Shown piece by piece: positions 25,017 to 34,351 of a stretch of 64,000 bases of DNA. The stretch comes from Elizabethkingia meningoseptica_A (GTDB lineage Bacteria; Bacteroidota; Bacteroidia; Flavobacteriales; Weeksellaceae): contig NZ_JBJDLK010000003.1 of NCBI RefSeq assembly GCF_045762675.1, positions 62,001 through 126,000 on the forward strand, in the 5' to 3' direction. Made by a program: the position numbers and the translations under genes. Under the pieces are notes generated by a model that was given only the letters and a program-made list of their open reading frames with translations, was not told where the DNA came from and searched no databases. Numbering within the stretch: the stretch's first letter is position 1; each line of letters starts with the position of its first letter.

Positions 25017-26090
25017 TTACTGCTGAGCCAGTTTAAAATCCGCTTCACTATTTGCTGAAAATTTCTCCCGGTACAGAAGTGGCGTTGTATTTTTTATTCT
25101 TTTAAAAGTAGTAAAAAAAGTAGATTTGGAATTGAATCCTACTTCATATCCTATTTCTTCAATTTTTAGATTGGTATCCGTCAGAATTCTTTCACAAGCT
25201 TCATTAATTCTGTATTCATTAATGTAGGTGGAAAAACTTTTCTCAAGATTATCATTTAACAGTTGTGATAACTGGTGGGCAGAAATGTTCATTTTTGTAG
25301 CCAGATCGCTCAGTTTTAGATTCGGATTTTTATAAAGTTCTTCTGTTTTCATCAGGCTTTCTAACCTTGCCACAAAACTATCCGCCTGAGCCACTGGTAT
25401 TTTTTTATTAGAATATTTATTGATAACGTCTCTGCTGGTACCCGCTTCTTTTTTTCTGTTGGAAAAGAAGAAAAAATTAAGATATAATAAAAATGAGAAC
25501 GTAATACTCCCCGCAATATATGCTCCTTTTACCCAGCCCATTAAAAAAAATAAATAGGCCAGAAAAATAATCACATTACTAAAGTACACGGATGAAGCAT
25601 GTGTTTGGAGTTCTTTTTTCTTATTTCTGATGTATTTTACATACTCATATCCGGACCATATCATAAACAGCCCCCATTCAAGATAGATGAATTTGGCGAT
25701 GTAAAAGTCCCAAAGGTCCGGGAACTTCTCATAAGAAAAAAAATAACCGCCAATAAGGATTATTCCTGTAAGGATTCCGAACATGTATTTCCAGCTCTGC
25801 AGATCCGATTTTTCACGGGTCTGTAATGAACGGATATAATAATATAAGGCCGGACCAATCAGAAGGCATGCTGACAAACCTATCTGCCGGTAAGTTCTTG
25901 GCAGGTCATGATCAAAATATAAGAACACCGATTTACCGATCCGAATACTCAACATAAGTAAAAGCAATCCTAAAAACAGATTAGGCAGATCTTTTTGCTT
26001 TTTCACAAACAACAAATAGACACTCAGCAGAAGCCCGTTAAAAGCTCCTATCGCGCTAAAAAAGAATAACAGCTGTTGTCCAAAACTCAT
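25017..26090 (-). CDS. Membrane-anchored AraC-family transcriptional regulator
   Basis: The 357-residue protein begins with about seven hydrophobic helices (residues 5-215) and ends with an AraC helix-turn-helix pair (about 255-345; LSDLATKMNISAHQLSQLLN and IEEIGYEVGFNSKSTFFTTFKR). This membrane-plus-AraC architecture is common in Bacteroidota and probably senses an envelope or membrane signal. It lies directly upstream of, and on the same strand as, the second beta-barrel receptor, a likely target. The stop at 25017 is 91 bases from the receptor -7 box. Confidence 0.9.
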   Translation of the reverse strand: MSFGQQLLFFFSAIGAFNGLLLSVYLLFVKKQKDLPNLFLGLLLLMLSIRIGKSVFLYFDHDLPRTYRQIGLSACLLIGPALYYYIRSLQTREKSDLQSWKYMFGILTGIILIGGYFFSYEKFPDLWDFYIAKFIYLEWGLFMIWSGYEYVKYIRNKKKELQTHASSVYFSNVIIFLAYLFFLMGWVKGAYIAGSITFSFLLYLNFFFFSNRKKEAGTSRDVINKYSNKKIPVAQADSFVARLESLMKTEELYKNPNLKLSDLATKMNISAHQLSQLLNDNLEKSFSTYINEYRINEACERILTDTNLKIEEIGYEVGFNSKSTFFTTFKRIKNTTPLLYREKFSANSEADFKLAQQ

Positions 26091-26181
26091 TGTCTGTAAG
26101 TTTATTACCTCTTGTAAAAATACTAATTTCTGGTTTTTATTTTTACATCTTTTTTGAATTCTTGTACTTCCGGAAATAAAA

Positions 26182-26207
26182 AAATCCCAAAATAAATTTT
26201 GGGATTT
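26182..26207 (-). terminator. Terminator of gltA
   Basis: An 11-bp stem (AAATCCCAAAA / TTTTGGGATTT) with a 4-base loop is followed on the minus strand by a run of T. It is 25 bases after the citrate synthase stop. Confidence 0.88.
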
Positions 26208-26231
26208 CTATAGTATATTCTTTTAGAAATA

Positions 26232-27518
26232 TTATCTGTTTTCCATAGAAACATAGTCTCTTTTCTGTGCTCCCTGGTAAACTTGTCTTGGTCTTCCGAT
26301 CGGATCTCCTTTCAATCTCATTTCTTTCCACTGTGCAATCCATCCCGGTAATCTTCCCAATGCAAACATTACGGTAAACATTTCAGTTGGAATTCCTAAT
26401 GCTCTGTAAATAATACCTGAATAGAAGTCAACATTCGGATATAGTTTTCTTTCTACGAAGTAATCATCTTCCAAAGCTACTTTTTCTAATTGCATTGCAA
26501 TATCTAAAGCTTTGTCCTGGATTCCTAATTTACCAAGAATATCATCAGCTGCCTTTTTAATAATCTTAGCTCTAGGGTCGAAGTTTTTGTAAACTCTGTG
26601 TCCGAAGCCCATTAAACGGAAGTTATCATTCTTATCTTTAGCCTTAGCTACATATTTAGATACATCACCACCGTCATTTTCAATCATCTCAAGCATTTCA
26701 ATTACTGCCTGGTTTGCTCCTCCGTGAAGAGGTCCCCAAAGTGCAGAAACACCTGCAGAAATAGAAGCAAAAAGACCTGTATGTGCTGAACCAACCATTC
26801 TTACTGTAGAAGTTGAACAGTTTTGTTCGTGGTCAGCATGAAGAATTAATAATTTATCTAACGCACCTACTACCACCGGATCTAATTCAAACTCTTCATT
26901 TGGCAATCTGAATGCCATTTTATAGAAGTTTTCTACATAGTTAAGTTTATTATCACCATGGTTCAATGGTAATCCCTGAGTTTTTCTGTAGGTCCATGCG
27001 CAAAGATGAGCAAACTTGGCAATCATCAGTTCTGCAGCATGATCAAGATCTTCTTTAGAACTTACATCTACAGCTTTCGGGTTGAATGCTGTAAGTGCAG
27101 AAGTTAAGGAAGATAATACTCCCATAGGGTGAGCTGAACGAGGGAAAACGTCGATAATTTTCTTCATCTCGTCAGCAATGAAGTTATACTTCTTTATGTT
27201 ATTTTCAAAAGAGCTGAACTGTTCTTTGTTCGGTAATTCGCCATTCAATAGCAAATACATTACTTCAGTGAAATTAGACTTTTCAGCTATTTGTTCAATC
27301 GGATAACCTCTGTAGAATAGTTCTCCCTGATCACCATCTAGGTAAGTAATTTCGCTAATTGTAGCTCCTGTATTCTTATAACCTAAATCTAAAGTGATAA
27401 GACCAGTCTGGTCTCTTAGCTTGGAGATATCGATTCCTCTATCTCCCAGAGTGCTTTCTACGATCGGATACTCATAAGCCTGTCCATCATAGTTTAGAAC
27501 AACTTTATTGTCTGACAT
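26232..27518 (-). CDS. gltA: Citrate synthase
   Basis: The 428-residue protein is a type II (hexameric-type length) citrate synthase. It shows the citrate-synthase signatures HADHEQNCSTST (around 226-237) and MGFGHRVYKNFDPR (around 302-315), and the catalytic Asp in LYPNVDFYSG (around 361). It condenses acetyl-CoA with oxaloacetate at the entry to the TCA cycle. Enolase is next upstream on the same strand with 70 bases between, possibly cotranscribed. Confidence 0.97.
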   Translation of the reverse strand: MSDNKVVLNYDGQAYEYPIVESTLGDRGIDISKLRDQTGLITLDLGYKNTGATISEITYLDGDQGELFYRGYPIEQIAEKSNFTEVMYLLLNGELPNKEQFSSFENNIKKYNFIADEMKKIIDVFPRSAHPMGVLSSLTSALTAFNPKAVDVSSKEDLDHAAELMIAKFAHLCAWTYRKTQGLPLNHGDNKLNYVENFYKMAFRLPNEEFELDPVVVGALDKLLILHADHEQNCSTSTVRMVGSAHTGLFASISAGVSALWGPLHGGANQAVIEMLEMIENDGGDVSKYVAKAKDKNDNFRLMGFGHRVYKNFDPRAKIIKKAADDILGKLGIQDKALDIAMQLEKVALEDDYFVERKLYPNVDFYSGIIYRALGIPTEMFTVMFALGRLPGWIAQWKEMRLKGDPIGRPRQVYQGAQKRDYVSMENR

Positions 27519-27588
27519 ATTATTTTGATTTATTTGTCTAAAAATACTCTATTTTGCAGAATACTGCAAGGAGAGATACTTTTAATTG

Positions 27589-28884
27589 TTATTTTCTATT
27601 GATCTTGAAAGCGTCAAAACCTGGATAGATTGCAGTTTCTCCAAGAGCTTCTTCAATTCTAAGAAGTTGGTTGTACTTCGCCATTCTGTCTGAACGTGAA
27701 GCAGATCCTGTTTTAATTTGTCCACAGTTTTGTGCTACTGCTAAATCTGCAATAGTAGCATCTTCAGTTTCTCCGGAACGGTGAGACATTACTGTTGTAT
27801 AACGGTTATTTTGTGCCATTTGTACAGCAGCCATAGTTTCAGAAAGAGAACCAATCTGATTTACTTTTACCAGAATAGAGTTTGCAATACCTTCGTCGAT
27901 TCCTTTTTTCAGGCGCTTTACATTCGTTACAAAAAGGTCATCCCCTACTAACTGTACTCTGTCTCCGATTTTGTCAGTAAGCATTTTCCAACCTTCCCAG
28001 TCATCTTCCTGCATACCATCTTCGATAGAGATAATCGGATATTTATTACATAATTCTGCAAGGTAAGATACCTGTTCTTCACGTGTTCTGTGCGCCCCTT
28101 TTTCTCCCTCGAACTTTCTGTAATCATACATTCCGTCTTTGTAGAATTCAGAAGAAGCACAATCTAATGCTAACATAATATCTACACCCGGCTTATATCC
28201 TGCTTTTTCAATTGCCTGAAGTAAAGTATCCAAACCATCTTCAGTTCCGTTGAATGTAGGCGCGAAACCACCCTCATCACCTACTGCTGTTGAAAGGTTT
28301 CTTCCTTTAAGAATAGATTTAAGGCTGTGGAAAATCTCAGTTCCTTTTCTTAAGGCATGAGAGAAAGAGTCTGCTTCAACCGGCATTACCATAAATTCCT
28401 GAAATGCGATTGGAGCATCTGAATGAGAACCTCCGTTGATAACGTTCATCATCGGAACAGGTAATGTATTGGCATTAACACCACCTACATATTTATAAAG
28501 AGGCATTTTCAATTCTGCGGCAGCAGCTTTAGCAACAGCTAAAGAAACACCAAGAATTGCATTTGCGCCTAAATTTCCTTTGTTTGGAGTACCGTCAATG
28601 TCTAACATTACAGCATCCAGTAAGTTTTGCTCGAACACCGATAATCCTACCAATTCCGGAGCAAGAGTTTCTCTAACATTTTCTACGGCTTTCAACACTC
28701 CTTTTCCTAAGTAATCTGTGCCTCCGTCACGTAATTCAACAGCCTCATGCTCTCCGGTAGAAGCTCCTGAAGGAACTGCTGCTCTTCCCATTGCTCCGCT
28801 TTCGGTAAACACATCCACTTCAATTGTAGGGTTGCCACGAGAATCTAAAATCTGTCTGGCATCGATGTAAGAAATATAACTCAT
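27589..28884 (-). CDS. eno: Enolase (phosphopyruvate hydratase)
   Basis: I start at 28884 (MSYISYIDARQILDSRGNPT), the conserved enolase start; the frame is open 13 codons further upstream. The 431-residue protein has the SGASTGEHEAVELRD motif near residue 40, the magnesium-binding residues in DCASSEF, SIEDGMQEDDW and LVGDDLFVTN, and the signature ILVKVNQIGSLSET. It converts 2-phosphoglycerate to phosphoenolpyruvate in glycolysis. Confidence 0.98.
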   Translation of the reverse strand: MSYISYIDARQILDSRGNPTIEVDVFTESGAMGRAAVPSGASTGEHEAVELRDGGTDYLGKGVLKAVENVRETLAPELVGLSVFEQNLLDAVMLDIDGTPNKGNLGANAILGVSLAVAKAAAAELKMPLYKYVGGVNANTLPVPMMNVINGGSHSDAPIAFQEFMVMPVEADSFSHALRKGTEIFHSLKSILKGRNLSTAVGDEGGFAPTFNGTEDGLDTLLQAIEKAGYKPGVDIMLALDCASSEFYKDGMYDYRKFEGEKGAHRTREEQVSYLAELCNKYPIISIEDGMQEDDWEGWKMLTDKIGDRVQLVGDDLFVTNVKRLKKGIDEGIANSILVKVNQIGSLSETMAAVQMAQNNRYTTVMSHRSGETEDATIADLAVAQNCGQIKTGSASRSDRMAKYNQLLRIEEALGETAIYPGFDAFKINRK

Positions 28885-28923
28885 TTTTAGTTTTTTTATG
28901 TCTAACAAATTTATTAAAAACAA

Positions 28924-28950
28924 AATGGATAAGAAAAAATCTTATCCATT
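28924..28950 (-). terminator. Terminator of the beta-galactosidase gene
   Basis: An 11-bp stem (AATGGATAAGA / TCTTATCCATT) with a 5-base A loop lies between the GH35 stop (28975) and the eno start. T-rich sequence follows on the minus strand. Confidence 0.8.
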
Positions 28951-28974
28951 ATTTTATGCTTAAACCAATAATAT

Positions 28975-30861
28975 TTATTGTTTTACAAGCTGGTCCAAAA
29001 TAGGTGTTTTAACCGTTGAAACAGAATTTTGAACCTTCTGGTTGAGCTGGTCGAAAATAATAATTTCATTCTTTCCTTTTTTCAGCCATACGCCCGGAAT
29101 ATAAAGCGTCTGTTGTGGGCCTACTTTCCAGAAACGCCCGATATTTCTTCCATTTATAAAAATTACACCTTTACCCCAGTTTTGCATGTCTATAAAAGTA
29201 TCACCTGCTTCCTGAAGATTAAACTCTCCCTGATAAAGTGTGGGTATATCTTTCAACTGAGCTTGTTTTCCGGAATCTGTTGGTTTTGTTTTAATCGTTG
29301 AGGCAAACTGATCCGGGAACGGCAGCTTGGTCATTTCCCAGTTACCTGTAATTTCAGTATCACCTATTTTAACAGGAGCAATTATTCCTTTGGTATTTTC
29401 TGTAATTTTTGCACCGTAATTAATCCTTCCCCAGTTTTCTACTAATATCTCTAATGTAGAATTGAAAGGAATATCAATTGGCATTGTATATTGGTTATAG
29501 TATCTGTTGAGTTCACCAACTTTTTCACCATTAATATAAACTGTTGCATAATCACGCAATCCTTTTAAATCCAAAGTTCCGCTAATTGGCTGATTGAAGT
29601 GACGACGATACAATACGTAACCATTTCCCTGATTTAATTCTTCGAATGTTTGCGGTTTATCTCCTTTTACAGTTTCCTGTCCTTCTGCATAGTTGAAGAA
29701 GTTATACAATTTGTTCAGTTTAATATCTTTTACTTCTATAACTTTTATCGGAGCCGGTACTTCCGGAAGCTTTGCTTTTGTATATTTCCCTATAACTGCA
29801 CGAAGTGAATCATATTTAGGCGTTCTCCATCCGGCTTCTGTGATTGGGGCATCATAATCATAAGAGGTAAGATCCGGTTGAATGTCGTGGTTTTTATCAT
29901 AGTTCGCACCACTGGTAAATCCAAAATTAGTTCCGCCATGTACCATATAATAATTGAACGATACATCATTCTTTAAATATTTATCAGTCTGGCGTGCAAC
30001 AGTTGAGGCATCAACTCTTGGAAATTTTTCTGCCCAGTGTGCTAACCAGCCCGGATAAAACTCAGCTACCATATAAGGTCCCTGGTTATTGTTGTACTGA
30101 TTAACTACCTTTTTAAGATTTTCAATATTATCTTCTCCGTTGGCGGTTGGCAAAGCTCCTACAACACTACCTCCTTCAAACAGCCATGATCCGTCGGATG
30201 TAAACATAGGAACATTAAATCCGATATCTTTAAGCTGCTTTACAATTTTTGCATTATAAGCACGGTGGCTTTCCAATGAAACATCTTTACGTTGTGCGAC
30301 AAATGAGCCGAATTCATTTTCAGCCTGAATCATAATAACTGGTCCGCCATTTGTAATTTGCAGGTCTTTTACCTGAGTGTATAACTGAGAAAGGTACTTT
30401 TTAGTTTCAGCAAGGAATAAATCGTTATCCTCACGGATTTTTAGTCCTTTGATATTTTGTAGCCACCACGGGTATCCGCCAAATTCCCATTCAGCACAAA
30501 CATAAGGGCCGGGTCTGATAATGACATACAGTCCAACTTCCTGCGCTGTTTTTATAAATTTCTTCAGATCTTTTTCTCCGGACCAATTCCATTTGCCGGG
30601 ACTTTCCTCATGATAGTTCCAGAAAACATAAGTTGTGACTGCGTTTAGTCCCATTGCTTTCATCATTTGCAAACGGTGCTTCCAGTATTCCTGTGGAATT
30701 CTGGGATAATGCATTTCACCAGAGTGAATAGAAAAGGCTTTACCGTTTAATAAGAAATGTCCTCCTTTAATCTCGAAAGTATTTTTTGTGGATTGAGAAA
30801 ACATAAGCACATTGCATGCAAATAAAGCAAAAAGAACAAGAAGTCTTTGCAAGTTTTTCAT
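28975..30861 (-). CDS. Secreted beta-galactosidase, glycoside hydrolase family 35
   Basis: The 628-residue protein has a signal peptide (about 1-23, ending MFSQS), then the GH35 (beta/alpha)8 barrel with FSIHSGEMHYPRIPQEYW at 43-60, the acid/base Glu183 in AENEFG and the nucleophile Glu267 in MVAEFYPGW. Galactose-binding-like jelly-roll domains follow from about 390. It removes terminal beta-linked galactose from glycans, in the periplasm or outside. No other glycan genes surround it: it is sandwiched between eno and the end of the ribosomal operon. Confidence 0.95.
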   Translation of the reverse strand: MKNLQRLLVLFALFACNVLMFSQSTKNTFEIKGGHFLLNGKAFSIHSGEMHYPRIPQEYWKHRLQMMKAMGLNAVTTYVFWNYHEESPGKWNWSGEKDLKKFIKTAQEVGLYVIIRPGPYVCAEWEFGGYPWWLQNIKGLKIREDNDLFLAETKKYLSQLYTQVKDLQITNGGPVIMIQAENEFGSFVAQRKDVSLESHRAYNAKIVKQLKDIGFNVPMFTSDGSWLFEGGSVVGALPTANGEDNIENLKKVVNQYNNNQGPYMVAEFYPGWLAHWAEKFPRVDASTVARQTDKYLKNDVSFNYYMVHGGTNFGFTSGANYDKNHDIQPDLTSYDYDAPITEAGWRTPKYDSLRAVIGKYTKAKLPEVPAPIKVIEVKDIKLNKLYNFFNYAEGQETVKGDKPQTFEELNQGNGYVLYRRHFNQPISGTLDLKGLRDYATVYINGEKVGELNRYYNQYTMPIDIPFNSTLEILVENWGRINYGAKITENTKGIIAPVKIGDTEITGNWEMTKLPFPDQFASTIKTKPTDSGKQAQLKDIPTLYQGEFNLQEAGDTFIDMQNWGKGVIFINGRNIGRFWKVGPQQTLYIPGVWLKKGKNEIIIFDQLNQKVQNSVSTVKTPILDQLVKQ

Positions 30862-30957
30862 AAGTTAAAAAGTTTTTACGAAGTTATGCAAATGCTCTGA
30901 AATAAAAAAGGATGAATATAAGTTATGAAAACGTAACCTTCACATTCGTCCATAAAA

Positions 30958-30983
30958 AAACCGTCCGGTAGTCCGAACGGTTT
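30958..30983 (-). terminator. Terminator of the ribosomal/rpoA operon
   Basis: On the minus strand AACCGTTCGG pairs with CCGGACGGTT (one G-U pair, 4-base loop), followed by seven T. It lies 24 bases after the rplQ stop and closes the 14-kb operon. Confidence 0.92.
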
Positions 30984-31006
30984 TTTTTATATTTCTGAAA
31001 ATAATA

Positions 31007-31519
31007 TTATTCTTCAGTTTTTTCTTCAGTTGCCTCAGCAGCCGGAGCTTCAGTTTCTTCAACTTTAGCTTCTGCAACCGGAGCAGCTTCAGCTTTTTTA
31101 GTTGTAGTTCTTCTGCTTCTTCTTGTAGTTTTCTTCTCAGCTTCGTTTGGATTGTAAAGCTCGTTGAAGTCAACTAGTTCGATAAGTGCAGTATCTGCAG
31201 CATCACCAGGTCTGAAACCAGTTTTGATGATTCTGGTGTAACCACCGTTTCTGTTAGCAATTTTAGGTGCAACTGTTCTGAATAGTTCGCTTACTACTTC
31301 TTTGTTTTGTAGGTAAGAGAAAACTACTCTTCTGTTGTGGGTAGAATCTTCCTTAGCTTTTGTAAGGATTGGTTCTACGAATACTCTCAGTGCTTTAGCT
31401 TTAGCAACTGTAGTATGGATTCTTTTATGTTCAATTAGGGAACAAGCCATGTTAGAAAGCATGGCACTTCTGTGAGAAGCTGTTCTACCTAAGTGATTGA
31501 ATTTTTTACCGTGTCTCAT
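31007..31519 (-). CDS. rplQ: Large ribosomal subunit protein bL17 with Ala/Glu-rich tail
   Basis: The first 118 residues (MRHGKKFNHLGRTASHRSAML...) are a standard bL17. The last about 50 residues add an unusual basic-then-acidic tail rich in Lys, Ala and Glu (KKTTRRSRRTTTKKAEAAPV followed by repeated EE/AA), giving 170 residues against about 120-130 in E. coli. bL17 lies near the peptide exit tunnel. It is the last gene of the operon and is followed by a strong terminator. Confidence 0.97.
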   Translation of the reverse strand: MRHGKKFNHLGRTASHRSAMLSNMACSLIEHKRIHTTVAKAKALRVFVEPILTKAKEDSTHNRRVVFSYLQNKEVVSELFRTVAPKIANRNGGYTRIIKTGFRPGDAADTALIELVDFNELYNPNEAEKKTTRRSRRTTTKKAEAAPVAEAKVEETEAPAAEATEEKTEE

Positions 31520-31528
31520 TGTTTAGGA

Positions 31529-32524
31529 TTATTTATCAGCGTCCAACTTATATTTACTTACATCAAAACCAAAGTTTAGTCCTTTGGAGTGTACCAACTC
31601 TTCCAGCTCAGTAAGAGATTTCTTACCGAAGTTTCTAAATTTCATTAGATCAGATTTGCTGAAAGAAACCAGTTCACCTAATGTTTCAACTTCTGCAGCT
31701 TTCAGGCAGTTAAGCGCTCTTACGGAAAGATCCATATCCGCTAACTTAGACTTAAGAAGTTGTCTTGTATGAAGCGTTTCCTCATCGTACTGAGCAGAAG
31801 CCTTCACAGCTTCAGTCTCAAGAGTGATACGCTCATCAGAGAACAACATGAAGTGGTAAATTAATATTTTAGATGCTTCAGTTAAAGCGTTCTGAGGAGT
31901 GATAGACCCATCAGTTTCGATATCAAGAATAAGTTTCTCGTAGTCAGTTTTCTGCTCAACACGATAGTTTTCGATGCTATATTGTACCTTTTTAATTGGG
32001 GTAAAAATAGAGTCGATTGCTATAGTGCCTATCGGTGCATTGTTAGATTTATTTTGATCTGATGGAACATATCCTCTACCTTTCTCGATATTGAAAGTGA
32101 TCTCAAAATTAACGTCCTTGTTAAGAGTACAGATCACTAAATCCGGATTAAGTACTTCAAAGCCGTTAATAGCTGAAGCAAAATCACCAGCAGTGATAAT
32201 CTCTTTACCAGTTACTTTTACAGAAACCTGCTCTGCGGTAGCATTCTCGGTTTTTGCCTTCAAACGAAGTTGTTTCAGGTTAAGGATGATTTCTGTTACA
32301 TCTTCAATAACACCAGGAATAGTAGAAAATTCATGCTCTACACCTTCAATTTTGATAGATGAAATAGCAAACCCTTCTAGAGAAGAAAGTAAAACTCTTC
32401 TCAATGCATTCCCGATTGTTAAACCGAAACCTGGCTCCAAAGGTCTGAATTCAAATTGTCCTCTGAAATCTGTTGAGTTAAGAAGGATTACTTTATCGGG
32501 TTTAATAAAAGATAATATTGCCAT
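31529..32524 (-). CDS. rpoA: RNA polymerase alpha subunit
   Basis: The 331-residue protein has the N-terminal assembly domain (LEPGFGLTIGNALRRVLLSS near 30-49) and the C-terminal helix-hairpin domain (about 255-322: SVRALNCLKAAEVETLGELV and FGKKSLTELEELV). It is the dimeric platform of RNA polymerase and binds activators and UP elements. It sits between rpsD and rplQ, the common bacterial order. Confidence 0.99.
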   Translation of the reverse strand: MAILSFIKPDKVILLNSTDFRGQFEFRPLEPGFGLTIGNALRRVLLSSLEGFAISSIKIEGVEHEFSTIPGVIEDVTEIILNLKQLRLKAKTENATAEQVSVKVTGKEIITAGDFASAINGFEVLNPDLVICTLNKDVNFEITFNIEKGRGYVPSDQNKSNNAPIGTIAIDSIFTPIKKVQYSIENYRVEQKTDYEKLILDIETDGSITPQNALTEASKILIYHFMLFSDERITLETEAVKASAQYDEETLHTRQLLKSKLADMDLSVRALNCLKAAEVETLGELVSFSKSDLMKFRNFGKKSLTELEELVHSKGLNFGFDVSKYKLDADK

Positions 32525-32554
32525 AATGATTGGTTGAGCAAATTTTCAAAAAGA

Positions 32555-33160
32555 TTATTTAGAATATAATTCGACGATTAACTGTTCTTTGATTTCTTCT
32601 GGGATTTGGATTCTCTCAGGAGCACTTACAAAAGTACCAGCTTTAGTTTCGTCATTGTATTGTAACCAGTCGTAGCTAGCCTTAGAAGCTAAAGCATCAA
32701 TGATGATGTCAAGAGATTTAGATTTCTCTCTTACAGCAACAACATCACCAGCTTTAAGTTGGTAAGACGGGATGTTTACTAGTTCTCCGTTCACAGTAAT
32801 GTGTCTGTGAGAAACTAATTGTCTAGCTCCAGCTCTGGTTTTAGCAAATCCTAGTCTGTAAACTACGTTATCTAGTCTGGATTCGCAAAGTTGAAGAAGT
32901 ACTTCACCAGTTACACCTTTAGATCTTTGTGCTTTATCATAAAGATTAGCAAACTGTCTCTCAAGGATACCGTAAGTATATTTTGCTTTTTGTTTTTCAG
33001 CTAACTGAACTGCATATTCAGATTTCTTAGCACCTCTTCTTTTGTTTGGTCCGTGTTGTCCTGGTGGGAACTTTCTTTTTTCAAAGTTTTTATCATCACC
33101 ATAGATTGCCTGACCGAATTTTCTTGCAATTTTGGTTTTTGGTCCTATATATCTTGCCAT
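32555..33160 (-). CDS. rpsD: Small ribosomal subunit protein uS4
   Basis: The 201-residue protein begins MARYIGPKTKIARKFGQAIY and contains the S4 RNA-binding domain (SRLDNVVYRLGFAKTRAGAR, HRHITVNGELVNIPSY at about 88-140). No zinc-type N-terminal cysteines are present. uS4 is a primary 16S rRNA binder and in many bacteria a translational repressor of its operon. It is 24 bases after rpsK. Confidence 0.99.
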   Translation of the reverse strand: MARYIGPKTKIARKFGQAIYGDDKNFEKRKFPPGQHGPNKRRGAKKSEYAVQLAEKQKAKYTYGILERQFANLYDKAQRSKGVTGEVLLQLCESRLDNVVYRLGFAKTRAGARQLVSHRHITVNGELVNIPSYQLKAGDVVAVREKSKSLDIIIDALASKASYDWLQYNDETKAGTFVSAPERIQIPEEIKEQLIVELYSK

Positions 33161-33184
33161 TGTCTTAGATTTGTGAGATTAAAA

Positions 33185-33574
33185 TTATACTCTTCTTCTT
33201 TTTGGAGGTCTACAACCGTTGTGCGGCATTGGAGTGATATCAACGATTTCACTTACTTCAATTCCTGAGTTGTGGATAGTTCTGATAGCAGATTCTCTAC
33301 CAGCCCCTGGACCCTTTACAAAAACTTTAACTCTTCTAAGACCTGCTTCATAAGCTACCTGAGAGCAATTTTCAGCAGCCATTTGTGCTGCAAATGGTGT
33401 ATTCTTTTTAGAACCTCTGAAGCCCATTTTACCTGCAGATGCCCAAGAGATTACCTCTCCGTTTTTATTTGTCAAAGAAATAATAATATTGTTGAAAGAA
33501 GCTTGGATATGTGCCTCGCCTATTGCTTCAACTTTTACTTTTCTTTTTTTAACTACTTTAGTTTGTTTTGCCAT
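33185..33574 (-). CDS. rpsK: Small ribosomal subunit protein uS11
   Basis: The 129-residue protein shows the uS11 core (HIQASFNNIIISLTNKNGEV near 22-41) and the conserved end (ITPMPHNGCRPPKRRRV). It forms part of the 30S platform near the E site. Spacing to rpsM is 11 bases and to rpsD 24 bases. Confidence 0.99.
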   Translation of the reverse strand: MAKQTKVVKKRKVKVEAIGEAHIQASFNNIIISLTNKNGEVISWASAGKMGFRGSKKNTPFAAQMAAENCSQVAYEAGLRRVKVFVKGPGAGRESAIRTIHNSGIEVSEIVDITPMPHNGCRPPKRRRV

Positions 33575-33585
33575 GATTCTAACGA

Positions 33586-33963
33586 TTATTTACTTGCCTT
33601 CTTCTTGTTAGCAACAGTTTTTCTCTTTCCTTTACGGGTTCTAGAATTATTTTTCGTTCTTTGGCCTCTTAAAGGTAATCCAAGTCTGTGACGTATTCCT
33701 CGTTGGCATCCTATGTCCATCAATCTCTTGATGTTCAATTGCTTTTCAGATCTCAACTCCCCTTCAACTTTTACGTTTTCAGAGATGAAGTTTCTGATCG
33801 CTGCCAATTCATCGTCATTCCATTCATTGACTTTCTTATCTTCGCTGATTCCAGCACTCTTAAGAATATCAGAAGCTGTGCTTCTTCCTACTCCGTAGAT
33901 GTAAGTAAGTCCAATTACTCCTCTTTTGTTTTTAGGTAAATCTACCCCTGCAATTCTTGCCAT
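33586..33963 (-). CDS. rpsM: Small ribosomal subunit protein uS13
   Basis: The 125-residue protein begins MARIAGVDLPKNKRGVIGLTYIYG, with the helix-hairpin and basic tail (RHRLGLPLRGQRTKNNSRTRKG) typical of uS13, which contacts the P-site tRNA and the 50S head bridge. It follows rpmJ by 13 bases in the standard spc/alpha junction. Confidence 0.99.
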   Translation of the reverse strand: MARIAGVDLPKNKRGVIGLTYIYGVGRSTASDILKSAGISEDKKVNEWNDDELAAIRNFISENVKVEGELRSEKQLNIKRLMDIGCQRGIRHRLGLPLRGQRTKNNSRTRKGKRKTVANKKKASK

Positions 33964-33976
33964 AATTTAATTGCTA

Positions 33977-34093
33977 TTAACCTTGTCTTTGTTTAAATTT
34001 TGGGTTCTTCTTGTTAATGATATAAAGACGACCTTTACGTCTTACAATCTTACAGTCCGCACTCCTTTTCTTAATTGATGCTCTAACTTTCAT
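33977..34093 (-). CDS. rpmJ: Large ribosomal subunit protein bL36, zinc-free form
   Basis: This 38-residue frame (MKVRASIKKRSADCKIVRRK..., ending NPKFKQRQG) is the bL36 protein. The zinc ribbon is broken: only Cys14 remains; the other two Cys and the His of the CxxC...C...H set are Ala, Asn and Phe-like replacements. It is therefore of the C-minus type that does not need zinc. It sits between infA and rpmM-type gene rpsM, the normal place. Confidence 0.96.
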   Translation of the reverse strand: MKVRASIKKRSADCKIVRRKGRLYIINKKNPKFKQRQG

Positions 34094-34120
34094 ATTTATT
34101 GCTTTGCGCTATAAGCTTTA

Positions 34121-34336
34121 TTAATACCTGAATGTTATTCTCCCTTTTGTTAAATCATAAGGAGATAATTCTAATCTTACTTTGTCTCCTGGTAAAAGTT
34201 TGATATAATGCATTCTCATTTTACCGGAAATATGAGCGATAAGAATATGCCCATTTTCCAGCTCCACACGAAACATGGCGTTAGATAGTGCCTCCACTAT
34301 CACGCCATCCTGTTCTATATGCTTTTGTTTTGCCAT
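34121..34336 (-). CDS. infA: Translation initiation factor IF-1
   Basis: The 71-residue S1/OB-fold protein begins MAKQKHIEQDGVIVEALSNA and contains HISGKMRMHYIKLLPGDKV, the standard IF-1 core. It occupies the ribosomal A site during initiation. It lies directly after secY (15-base gap); methionine aminopeptidase, often found at this point in other bacteria, is absent. Confidence 0.98.
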   Translation of the reverse strand: MAKQKHIEQDGVIVEALSNAMFRVELENGHILIAHISGKMRMHYIKLLPGDKVRLELSPYDLTKGRITFRY

Positions 34337-34351
34337 AAAAATTCAATACTT

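Noticed and set aside
30940..31173. Second open frame inside rplQ, Lys/Leu-rich
   Set aside because: It is an out-of-frame shadow of the repetitive Ala/Glu tail of bL17 with no start signal.
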